Assembly (NCBI GenBank): GCA_964036275.1
Contig: OZ038435.1
Location: 24,151,581-24,215,580 of the forward strand
Length of the DNA stretch: 64,000 nucleotides
From: Litoditis marina
Taxonomy: Eukaryota; Nematoda; Chromadorea; Rhabditida; Rhabditidae
Direction of reading: 5' to 3'
The notes beneath the pieces are model-generated. The model searched no databases. It was not told the origin of the DNA and saw only the letters and a list, made by a program, of their open reading frames with translations. The translations under genes and the position numbers were made by a program. This document shows positions 9,299 to 21,348 of this stretch, in pieces; within the stretch, counting starts at the first letter, position 1, and the number at the start of each line of letters is the position of its first letter.

Positions 9299-12200
9299 AA
9301 GTGATTGAAATTCACGCTGTGTTTTTCAAAAAAAATTGTCAACACAACATTATGATCTTGTTTTGTTTTTGGATTTTTATCCATCAAATTCGTTATTTAT
9401 TGTAAATAATAATGTTGTTATCAATGATGGGCTGATTTGTGTTTTTGATTGTAATGAAAGTATCTATAAACAGTTGAATTTGATTCTTTGATTGGTTTAT
9501 GCCAATAATACCTGCATGCCTTTCTCTCTTTATTCATAAGGTATTCAAATTTAACAACATAATCATTCATTTTGCAGTGGCAGAACAGTGAAAGACAGTT
9601 ACAGCCCAGGACAAGTAGGTTTTTTTCTGTAATAGGCTGATATGGTACTTGTCCAGTTATGTTCGCTTACTATTATAGCTAGTGTGTCTAATTTGAGGTT
9701 CACTACGGTCAGTGGTGAGAAGTAGCTACTTAGAACTGTCACAAAATGGGAAAACAATAAGTGACAGATATCTGTAATTTACTACCACATGCTACTTGAT
9801 ATTGTTGAACGATGTATTTAAACAACGTTGATTGGTTGATACTTTGATGTTAACTTGGCAGTTTGTTCTATCATGATCCCCACTTATAACTCAACCTTGT
9901 GCGCACACTGTGGAAGTCCCCGCCTGCAGTCAGTCAGTTGGTCCCTGTGCGGTGGCTGTTTTTATGTGTAATCTAATGCTGTTTAACACGAGTAGAACGC
10001 CTAAAGCAACACAACTAACACGTTTACGAGAGCAGCGGAGTGTTACAATGGGCAGGCCAGATGAGTGATGGACTCACTACGCCGGACAGCCGACCACACT
10101 GCAAATTAATGACCATAGTTTCGGGTGAACCTGCGCGTAGTATAGTAATTTTGTGAACAAAATCAGTGTCGATTCGCCAGTCTTTGTTTCTCACGGGCCA
10201 CTGACCTCTAGAATAAGGTTCTTCGGTTGGATTTGCGTGGCAGTTTTTTCCAATTTGAATACTCGAAACAAGTTCTCGATCTACATCTACCAATGTACTG
10301 TACAAGTTACAACATGCTGAGAAGTTATAGCTATTTCAAACGGTGTTCCGTGTAGTTTTCTCTGAATACAATCCCTCGCTCGCTCTGTTCATCTATCTTT
10401 CTTCTTATTTTCACGCTCTTTCTCGCATCGCAGTAGGTGATAAAACAGCTGTAAAATCGGGACAAAGTTCCATTTGAGAGTCGTTTTTATGGGCAAGATT
10501 GGTGCCACATCAGTACTTGTTTGGTAGTTTTGACGCTTCTGGTCGTGATAACCAGCTCTAATCTATGCAATTAACAGCCCTAATGAATGGGTCATAAAAT
10601 TTAGGAAGAAACTGTGACGAAGCAGATTGCAGTCTACGAAACGAATTACCACAGTTTGTGACGGAAGAAGATAACATTGTGAATGTTTTCTCAACCCGTT
10701 ACCTCCGAAGTTGTAAGCTCATTCATACACAAAGAGGCGTGGAAAACCCAGATTATAATGAAATTGGATTTTCAAAAACACATTTTTCACTTGCCCCCAT
10801 AGTAGAAGAGAAATGTTTGCAAACGTTTGCAGAACGGCTGGTAGTTCGTAAGTGAGCTGTCGAGGTTGAAAGAGGTTATTCGCCCTTGAACCCCTTCGAG
10901 GTATTATCACCGGACGTGACTCAAACGAAGTCTATCCTGCGGTTTCGGAGTTTTGGTCGTTTTCTTTTGTTTCCACCATGCTTCATCATATTCCAAGAAG
11001 GAATATGTTGTGAGAGCTACCTCCGCGTCGCGCGAAACGTTACGGAAAGCGACTCCCAGATGACTAGAGAAAACGACTCCAGTTTCCCGCACCCGTTCCG
11101 TACGATTCCAGTAGTTTGTTACATAAACGTTGTTCCCACTTGCCTCTCCTTAGTAGGATTGTGTCCAGTATCGAAAGCGGTTCCTTTCTCTGCTACGTAC
11201 ATATATGGCCCGCTTGCTATTTGATGATGTTAGAACAATGTGAGACGGTGGCGGCGCGTCGACATAAAAGGCGAAACGGTCGCTGGAGTGGCCAGATTTA
11301 TGATGCCTGTTAGGATTTTGCGCCTTTCGATGGGGCGCGGTTATGGGGTGCGCAGTACGAACTGATTACCCATTTTGTAGATGGTTTTGACAAGGTTGCG
11401 ACGTTTCGAGGGAAATCACAAAGACACCGCCTTTTTTCTTAGCTAATCAATGTTAATTAAGGAATGGTGACTTTCATCAAGTTTTTTTTTTGTTGTTGTA
11501 GGAAAACGGTGCGCTGATCGTGTTGAGTATAATATTGATCGGTATAGAATGTTTTCGGCCATTCTCACGTGACCACACTTGAATTGTATCATCTTCATGC
11601 TAATCAATGTATACACGTCCCCCTTATACCATTCGCTGACCACCCATTCGAATGTAGCCGGCATGTGGTTGGAATATGGAATACGAGACCCCTTCCCCCA
11701 AACTGCCCATTCAACACTAATTATGGTCATCCAGGCGGAATGTGAGCATGATGTGCACTTGTTGGTCATTATTGCCTCGTTAGTAGCTCAAAAGAGTGCC
11801 ATGTGACGCTTCGGCCTCAGTTACAAAAGATGGACAACGTTAGAATGATATATTGTGGTTATCGGTAGATATCGACAAACCTGTGTGAACATCCAGAAGC
11901 ACCGAGGAAACAAGCCTGGAACGGGGGCGAATTGAGAACTTTTGACCCCAAACATTTGGAGAATTGAGTCAAAAACGCCGTTTCCTTTGAGAAAGACTCT
12001 CTATTGGTGATCTCACTTGCTGCTGAGTAGAATTTAGGTTGTCTGCTTGTGGGCTCTTGGTCCTACGGTCAAAATTAAAAATATATGTGTTATAGTGACA
12101 GTGGAAAATATAATTCTTCTTCTTTTTGATATTTCGCAGAATTGAGCTAAGAGAAGAGAAAACCATCGTTGTAAAAAATGCTGGAAAAATGGATTTGTTT

Positions 12201-15200
12201 GTGGTTCCAGAGCATTATCACTGCTTTGATATATTGATATAATATCTATCTCACATATAACTCTGTTCGATTCATGCTATTGCGGACTTTTCATCGATAC
12301 GTCCCTCGTTTTTTCATGGAACAACCGTGGAAAGATGTACTTCATAGATGGGTGTCATGTGTTTGTTTTAGGTATAGCCACTGCTCTGCTACCGCTATCA
12401 ATGTATTCGAGTGGTATAACTGCCGCCAAAGGTGACTGCAGTTTGCTGGTAGGATTAGTGTGTTATCATGAAAGGCGGCAGGCGATGAGCTGGTTGCATA
12501 ACAGTCAACCCAGGTACCCAGGCCCAGTCTATCTCAACAGGAGAGAGAGAGAGGTAGTGAGTGAGTGAGAGAGAGAAAGGGAGAGAGGTTATATGGACAG
12601 CTATTTCTCTTCTAGTTCGGAAGTTGTTAACTCTTAATTGACTGGATGGAATTGTAAGCTCTTGGTTGTAAAATCAGTAACTTATATTCCTGAACCTATG
12701 AATATGATTTGTATAGTTTTCCCTGTGAGACTGAAAGAAGTTTTCACAACAGGCAGCACCTCATATGGGAAAAGTAATATTGGTCCAATCTTTTCCCCCT
12801 CGTCCTACAATCTGATTTGTCCTTCAGTAAAGTTTTGCCTCTAGATGCTGGTACCGTAACCGGAGTGCCTTGTCAATACATTGCGTCAGTTATCTGGGGT
12901 TAATCTGCGCATATCCGGAACGGCGGTGTCGGTTTTCCTTGTTGTCCGCGTTGCGCAACACAAAGTTTGGCCAGCAACCACATGAATATGACCTCGCAGG
13001 AAGTATATTTACTGCCTGTCCACGAGATAATATCGAAGTCCGGTACGATGGATGCGTCTCGTTTAGAATGGATGACTCTGTTATCTACCGTATACTCATA
13101 CAGAGCGTGACGGGTGAGGATTGGGAGGATAATTAACTACGGTAGCCAATTTGTTACAGATGAGTTTGAGTTTTCGACTAGGTAATGATTGGTTGCGGGA
13201 TAGAGTTTCATGCAGCAAGCTGTCAGATGTGGCATTTCGATTTGATGGTACAGTTTGGTAGTTTGTTTTGACTACGAAAACCTGCACCTATATCTGTATC
13301 TATCGAATATTATATTTTTCACTAGAATCATAAGTATCTCTATTTGTGAAATACAGACTGAGTGTTTATTCTTACGTCTTGCCTCAGAGGGTAATTGGGG
13401 TTTTTAGTTGGTAGTGTCGTATTTCATGATCACGTAGCGCAACCAAGTTGCGCAAGAGATAGAGTATGGAGACACTTATTACTGTGCTTGTTTGTTTTCT
13501 ATGATATACGATCTGGGTAAGAAGTACATCACCTAGCTATAGGTACTTGAATGTCACAAAATTTCTCCTAGAGTACAAATCTTTTATTAGATTTTTTTTC
13601 TGGAGGAGCAATGGTTAAAATAGTATTTCCTTTCTCCTGTAGGTATTAGCGAAAGTGTTGAGTAGGCTTGAGCTCAACTTGAGAATATCATTCCTGTTGG
13701 ATCCCTTGTTTATGTTTATCAGCTTCTCTGATCTTGTTCCTGTCTTGTTGTTACATCTCGAAGGAGGCCAGTGAAATGATAGGCCTCCTCGCGTTAGCCA
13801 CTTGTTGCAGACCCACTTGACAAATAGCCACCACAAGTGCCAAACTAGCGCCACAATCGTCACGTTATACTAGACCAGTGATCAGCCAGAGAACGAGAGA
13901 ACGTGACAGACGTATACAACCTTACACGACGTCTGAACGTTGATCACCCAAAATTTATGAAAAACTCCAAACTTTCAGATAATCACTGAAAAATTCGCCG
14001 AAATTTGGTTATTATCTGGATTTTGAACAAAACATATCATTTTAATCACCCAAAAAGAAGATATTTACACCATTTTTCGTTCTGTCACACAGAATTTAGA
14101 GAGTCGTGCAACAATGGTAAACGTCTGGAACGTGACCAAGTATGCGTGTGAATATGGTTAAGGCAGGACGATTATGTGGAACAATCCCGTGTCGACGGTC
14201 CTTAAAACTGCAATTGAAAAATGTATTGCAGTTTGAAGGACTGAAGCGTTGAGATTGGACCGCATAATCGTCCTTTTTTAATGTGCGTTTCGGGACAGCC
14301 AGAATACCCCTAGATTAGATATTGAAAACAATAAAACCAATTTTGGGTCGAAGTTACTTTTTACCTTCCTCTTGTTTCAAAGAAACCTACACAGACGTTT
14401 GAATCTCATGTAGTACAGTACATCATATTCCGTTGAACAGTACGTTTTTTTCTCACATAATGTTAATGGTCAGTAGAGCTCGAACTTGCGAAATCGGTCT
14501 ATGCACAGTGCCCACTTTATTACGTGATTTGTTTACTGCGCTACTGAAATTCCTTACTTGGAACTTCGGCGCTGCTCCCATTCTTCTCGTCCCCCAGTCT
14601 GTTTTCTGGCATGGCATTGATAGAAGTTAGTAGCTTCTGCTCGTAAATACTGTGCTTATTTGCTGTTTTTACAACCGAATCATCGCCTCCTATCACTGGT
14701 GAAAGTTTTATGTTCACTCGGGGAGAGGCGTCGTATAATGGTGTTTGATAAGAAAAAATAGTCAGGTAGTCGCCAATACTACATGAAAAACCAAGGTGTG
14801 AACTAAGCTATCAAATGTGATCAGCTTGTGTGAATCAGAGGGAAACATAATGTAAGAAATAAGCTCCTTGATGCTTGTTAAAGTTTTCGTTAAACTGTTA
14901 GTGTTTTCACAGTGAAAAGTGGCTGCTGTGCGCATATGTGTAGATTTAGGTAAAAGAACTGAGTAGCGAGTGTTTCGTATATGACTCTTGTCGTTATCGT
15001 GTTTTTCTACTGACTGACTCGTGCTCTTTTAAGATTTACGACCCATCACCAGAGTTTCCCATGGAGTTTGATGTTTTACGGCCTAATGTGGTCAAAACTG
15101 TTTACGTTGGTGAAAGAACAACTCACTAGTCAAGAATGATTTTTCAATGGTGTTTGTCTGATGGGAGCAAAATCTCGTTGAAGAAGGCACAACCAAGTGA

Positions 15201-15542
15201 CAGTTTAGTCACTTATGAGAGGTCAAGCAGTACTTGCAATGACGAGTAAGCCTCTTTGGCTTAACTACAGTAAGGCTCAAAATAAACACAGAGAAATTCG
15301 AATAGTATAGTGAATAACGTAACGTGATATTCTCACTATGTTGTTGCATTTTGGGTAGCTTAACGAGAAGTTTTTCTTCACTGTTTTGAAAATACCGAGA
15401 AGGATGCGAAATTTTGTTTTGTTGTGTGAACAAAATACGATAAATCGCCTAATAGAGTTAGCTGTTAGCAGCTGACTGGTCCAATCAGCTGATTTGATAT
15501 TTCATGGATGACGTCATTCGTTCCTACTGTATCTGTTGCAGA
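9299..15542. other. Intergenic region, no recognisable gene
   Basis: Between RBM42 and HGH1 I see no open frame with family resemblance and no exon chain. It contains a (GA)n stretch at 12541-12590 and a TTAA hairpin element at 14158-14281. Part of it may be the RBM42 3'UTR or HGH1 5' untranslated exons. Confidence 0.6.
14158..14281. mobile_element. TTAA-flanked 124-bp hairpin element (copy 1)
   Basis: The segment is bounded by TTAA. Its outer arms carry GGACGATTATGTGG and the inverse CCGCATAATCGTCC; inner arms carry CTGCAATTGAAAAATG. Two further copies are at 24492-24615 and 43227-43350. TTAA ends suggest piggyBac-type target duplication, which is an inference. Confidence 0.8.
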
Positions 15543-15653
15543 ATGGCCGATGATGCTACGCCACTGAGGGAGTTGATCGAGTTTCTGTCGCCCAACACTC
15601 GATTGGATGTGAGACGAGCAGCTCTGGAGTACGTTGCATCTCTCTCACTTCGT

Positions 15654-15713
<60 letters not shown>

Positions 15714-18700
15714 TCTTTTTCTTGTTACCGTCTGTGCATATGAGCGCTTTACATGAGAACGTTTTGATTTGTACTTCTCACTTTTTCATGTCGATCTCTT
15801 TCAGATATGTAGTTGGTCTCAGTGGAGCGTTGGATGGATCTGCCGGTCGTCTGTTCATAGACAAAAATTTTGCCATGGGAAAGGTTCTGTTCATCTGCTT
15901 AGCTTAGAACGTTTCTTTGGGGTACAGAAGGCAACACTGGATTGAATGAGAACCGCCAACAATTGACTCATTTTTCTCAGCGAACACCGAGTGTGTTAAT
16001 TATGAACAGTTGTTAATGTCTGTCAGTAGTCAGTTACTGTATTTTGTGTGTGCTCTGTGTGAGATGATTCCTATTCGAAATGGTTACTGTATCTGTTACA
16101 GGCTCTGTGTAAGTTGTGTGAAGCAACGGTGGCCGATCGCTCGCCCACCATCGCCGCCCTGACCAACTTCTGTTCCGGGTCTCCCGATGCCGCCGAGTTT
16201 GTGCTGGCCAATTCCGGCATCGTTCAGGTCCCTTTTTCTTTTTCTGTAAAACTTGGCAAGTTTCGGTCTTTTTTGACAGTATGAGGTATAATAAGTTATA
16301 ACGTCTTTCTTTCGAAAATAGTGTTCTCAATACGGTATGTATCGAAATTTGGTTTCATAAAAGTGTTCGGAATCACAGTCAAGTAGCATATAACCTCATA
16401 TACAGTTGCTGTGATCATCGTCTGTGGCATTTGTGTGCAGGCTATGTCCTGTTTCAGATAGCCTATGACGCGTGCAAGCTGGGTGCTCCGTTTGCCACCT
16501 ACTCGGCACGTCTGCTCGCCAACTTGTCGCGACACTTCCCCGATAAGACCCATGACAAGCTACACAAACATGACGAGAAGTTTCTTCACGTCATCATTGG
16601 TTCGTTTTGTTGGTTTTTTTAGCGGTTCTCGTCAAACAAAATTCTAGAAAGCTGAGTTTTCTGTCAATCCGAACCATTTATCTGTATTAGGGTACAATCG
16701 ATGGAGAGTTGGATTTGCGCTTCCGGCGCTGCTCATTGATTCACAGTGAGCTGGAGGACGTTCGTAAATGAGAATAGGATGTCGGTTAATTGTGGGTTCC
16801 CCATGACGGAGCGGCAGTTAGACTGTGTTGATTTATTGATAATCGACAGAAAGATAGCATTGGAACGGGAAAAGACTTGTCGCATTCGATCATCCACACG
16901 CGCGGACATGTAAAGAGAATGGAGAGATGGGAGTAGGTGGGAATACTTCAACGAACACCAGTACTTGTTTTTCTATCTATACGTATAAGTTTGGCTGGTA
17001 ATAGATCATTAAGATTTTCCGTTCCGTCTTGGCTTGATCTGGTGGTCTGATTGATTTCACCTCTGTAGTCTCTTTATATGCGTCTAGTATAGTCATAGCG
17101 AAGTCATAGTTCAAGTGGTTAGCAGACTACCTAGCTAAGGTAACAGCACTGTTTTCTAAGAAAAACTGAACGTTAGACTTGTCAAGTTATCTGGTGTATG
17201 ATGTTTTTGCTTCAAAAATTAGTTGACCCCCGTGGAAAACTAGCACTAATGTATGCAAATATGGTGTGCCCCCGGTGGTCCGTTATCACTGGAAGGGGGT
17301 TTACGAGAGTTGCGCAGTCACCTCTGCAGCCCTGGCCTCTGATAGAGACGAGAGAGACGAGAGTGGAGTGGACAGAGGAGATTGATTACCCTATTCGGAG
17401 GGCGTTTTATGATGTATACACAAATAATACAGTAACTTATTGCTGTCTTGTGTTTGTTGTACTGTCGAACAAACACGAATGTCTCGGGCATCATGATACG
17501 CAATTTGTGGCAGCAATTAATCATTTTTGGGTTGATATGACATGTCACAATGGAATGCATAACTAAATAACTATGCTGTGTTCATCTTTCTACTTCAAAA
17601 AAAGTTCATCTGAAAGGGCTTCAGTTAGGTGTCTTCGAAGTATGAACCGCAAGTTACTTGAAAAAGTGGAGTGAGTTGAGGAGGTAACTGCAATTGCTCT
17701 CTTGTTAGCTCTTTACTTTTGAAAGGATCATAATTAGTTTGCTTCAACGTAGCTGTATTTCGTTGAGCGCATGGTTGGGAAAACACTGTCATGGACACCT
17801 GTTTGTTGTTAATTCTGTATAATATTGGTGGCAGGCTGGTTCTGGCATAAGTCCCCCCCCCACCGCCACCTATTTTCCTGTTCTTTCAACTTCATTTTGA
17901 TGTGCGACAAATTAGCGCAAACAATGCATGAATGCACAATGTACTGTATCAGCGCCCCCCATCTCACACTTTTCGCAAATCGAATGAAAATGACAGAGAG
18001 AGAAAGAAAAAAGCGAATTACGATGTCGTTTCGCGCCTATCGTCTGTCATCTGTGGAAAGACTGGTGTGTTCTGGCGAGGGTTGTAAGCAGTAGAGGATT
18101 ACTGTATTGCTCGATCAGCATAGATTACGAGGACTACTTCTGTTTGGTGATTTTTACAGATTTGGTTCGGTGGTAACATTAAGCACATTCGAAATACGGT
18201 ATAAAGGAAACTGAGTAGTCCTCGAAAAATTGGATGAGTTTGACGAAAGTTTGAGTTGAACGTATTTTTAGGAAAAACAGATATTTTGAGCTTACTAGCT
18301 CAAGATAACAGTAGGTTTATATAATATGTAATTCGTGTGTTTCCACCCACCACTAAGGTGCGACTATTCTAGGAAAAAAGTCTGTTTTTTCATTTAAGTG
18401 AGCAAAACTTCTTGATAAGAAATAGGTAGTTTCTTGCTCTCCTCATATTGGCGAAATAGTAGTCCGTTCTGTGAATTTTTGTGGCTGTTCCGATAATTTT
18501 ACTGGAGTATGTCTGTTTCAGATCTGGTGACATCATCGAGTGACGAGTCGCTGGCGCTGCTCGGCTACGTGGTCGTCAACCTGTCGACACTACCGCGGAT
18601 CCGACGAATTCTGGTCGAAGACGGCCACGTGGGCAGCATGGCGGCTCTACTGAAGGCCAGCGAGCGACACCGAGAGATTGGCGCCGATGTCGTCAGAAAT

Positions 18701-19378
18701 CTCGCCTTCGAGGAAGGTTCGTGAATTATGATAATAATAACAATAATTCAATAATACAGTTTCAGTCTTGTGTAGGGTAGAGGGGGTTGTTCATAGAGTT
18801 ACACAATGAAGCACCTATCACATTGTCAACCGTAGCAGGGAGTGGTTTGTCGCTAATGTTGAAAGCGGTGTGATAGTTTTTCATCAGCTTCATTTCAGCT
18901 CGACTTGGAGAGGGTATATGCCATTAATGAAATGTTTCTAATCTGATATCTAAAAAAGAATAAGAGAACTTTTTGGAAAATGTTTTTGTGAGCTTGCTTC
19001 TTTGAGAAAGTGAATAAGGGTGTGTGCTTTAGTGGACAACTAACTTGGTGATCGCAGCACTGGTCCCTCGCTTTATTGGCCGCGAAACTTATCAGTGTCT
19101 TTTGACGGTGTGAGTTGTCGCTAAGGCGATAGGGCAAAGAGGATTAACTACGGAATTGGAAGTCACATAAAAGATGCTGCCGACACTAATAGTACGCAAA
19201 TAGACGGCTACTTACCGTACTCAACAAATAGAGCGAGATATGGACACAGGAAACGCTGTGTAACCAAGTGCCGTCTTCTGAGGAAAGATGAGTTGATGAA
19301 CGAGTCCTCCTCTCCACTCCTCATCTGTCTCTCTATTCATCTCCTTCTCTTCCTCCCTCCCTCTCTCCCTCCCTCTCT

Positions 19379-19430
<52 letters not shown>

Positions 19431-21299
19431 TCGATGTATCTTCATGTGACGACTCGAATTTGGAGTTAATGAGCGCGCTGGCCTATTCTTAGATTCCGTT
19501 TGACTGTTTTAACAGTCGAGACAACGTATACCAGGTGATTTTGAAAGTTCTGTAGAATGGCACATTCACTCATTGAGGTTTCAGAAAATGGAGGGGGACT
19601 CGAAGGTGCAAATGCACAGAAAAGTTCTTAAGAAAGAAGGCGGTCTGGCAGTAGCTGTCAACTTTGGATCATTTCTCTTTGTGGTCAGCATGGTCTCACG
19701 TATACGTCCTTGCTGTTTGTAACCTTGTCGCTCTGTTTCAATATGGTTATAAATGAGTGTCTTTCAAGGCGCGGCGCGTACGATATGGATAGCGTTGTTC
19801 ATAGGGCAGTTCATAGGTACTACTGTACGAGGTGTTTTCATCCCGTTCTTCCTCTCCTTCTCTTCATTTCTCATTCTGAAACTTCTTTTCTCAGACCTGA
19901 TGAATGAATGGGGAAAGGTATGTTTGAGTGGGCTATTTTCGTCGTGGTTTGGAGTGATACAAGATTTTTACTGGGATAACGTAGCTGGATCAGGTCTTAT
20001 GTCTTGGAAACATAATTGTGCTCCCCGTGCACTTTCGGAGAAGGAGATATAGAGGGAGACGGGAGTTGGTGGCTCTTGACCCCCTCTGAGAGTATAATCC
20101 TCTGTGTATGTCACCCGATAGCTGTGTGTCTTTTCTCTCCACAACTTGTCCACCACTTTGTTCTCGCGCGCGCATTACATTTCAAACACAAGCTGCTACG
20201 CTTATCCCGCCGCTACGCCAATTGGCGAATGGAAAGTGTTTTGTATTTGAGGTTCTCGATAACACTGAGTAAAATTTGAGAATTAAGAGAATAACATATT
20301 GTTTTATGAATGGATTGGGCAGCAATAGCGTTCATCTTCAACAACGTTCTGAGGAATACTCTGGAGGAAACAAAATATATGTGGTAGTTAGTATTGTACT
20401 GTAATTTGAGTAAGTTACCTACATCACTTACACATTACGTCACCTCGCTAAGGACCACCCAAATAGTTTATAGAGAGAAGCGGGAGGGCAGTCGGTGTCG
20501 AATATCGTCATATTGCACAGTAACATGATGAATTGGTGGTTCGGGATTATCGTTTTGTCCAGTATTTGAGCGATGAATACTCGATAAACAAATCCCTTGA
20601 TCTCTGCATGTTTTTGTTAGATCAACGTTTGGCGGCTGTCAGGAATATTCAAAAACCTACAAAAATCGGATTATAGTTTGTAACTTTCCAGCCCACTTTG
20701 ACTTTGTGCGGTGATGAATATTTCATAACTAATTGTAGCCGATAAAATCTCAGTAACAAGAACAAGTTACTGTCGCTGAAATAGTGTCGCCAATTGTTGC
20801 CACTTGTTTTCTAATCAATTCTCACCTCCGCGGTCCCTATCAGTGGCGATAGGGATAAAATTGTCATTCCCACCAACCATCAACTCTGTCTTCAAGCTGG
20901 CACCGCAATCATTACTAATTAATGAGGTCGACCCGGGTTTTTCTCTCAGAAAAATTGTAATGATGTCGGTGTTTATAGTTGAAGTCGTTGCCTCGCTGGT
21001 GAATTGACCGTAGTTGGAGTCCGTTCGCGCTAGTCACCACTTAATTTCATGTCTTTTTGTGATCGGAACTGATTTGCGCGCACGTCCCCCTATCTCTCGG
21101 CGGCGCCTGATGATTTCCGCGTGAAATGTCACAGAAAAGCTGTAAATCGAATCGGGACGGGTGTTGCGCGGAGGTTGAAGTGCAATACATGATTGCATGG
21201 TTACGTACGGTGTTAGGCATGTATGTTATCTTTCACGTGGATCTTGTCAGCCTCAGTTTTTCTCCATCTCTCTCTCTCTACCCCCCTATCTCTCTCTCC

Positions 21300-21348
<49 letters not shown>

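Noticed and set aside
9579..9617. Exon-like stretch after TTTTGCAG downstream of RBM42
   Set aside because: Too short, no recognisable product, and RBM42 is already complete.
10886..11313. 112- and 65-codon frames between RBM42 and HGH1
   Set aside because: No motif, no splice partners, and codon content like random intergenic DNA.
15504..15542. Upstream in-frame ATG for HGH1
   Set aside because: The added residues do not resemble the family and a splice-acceptor-like CAG ends one base before the ATG at 15543.
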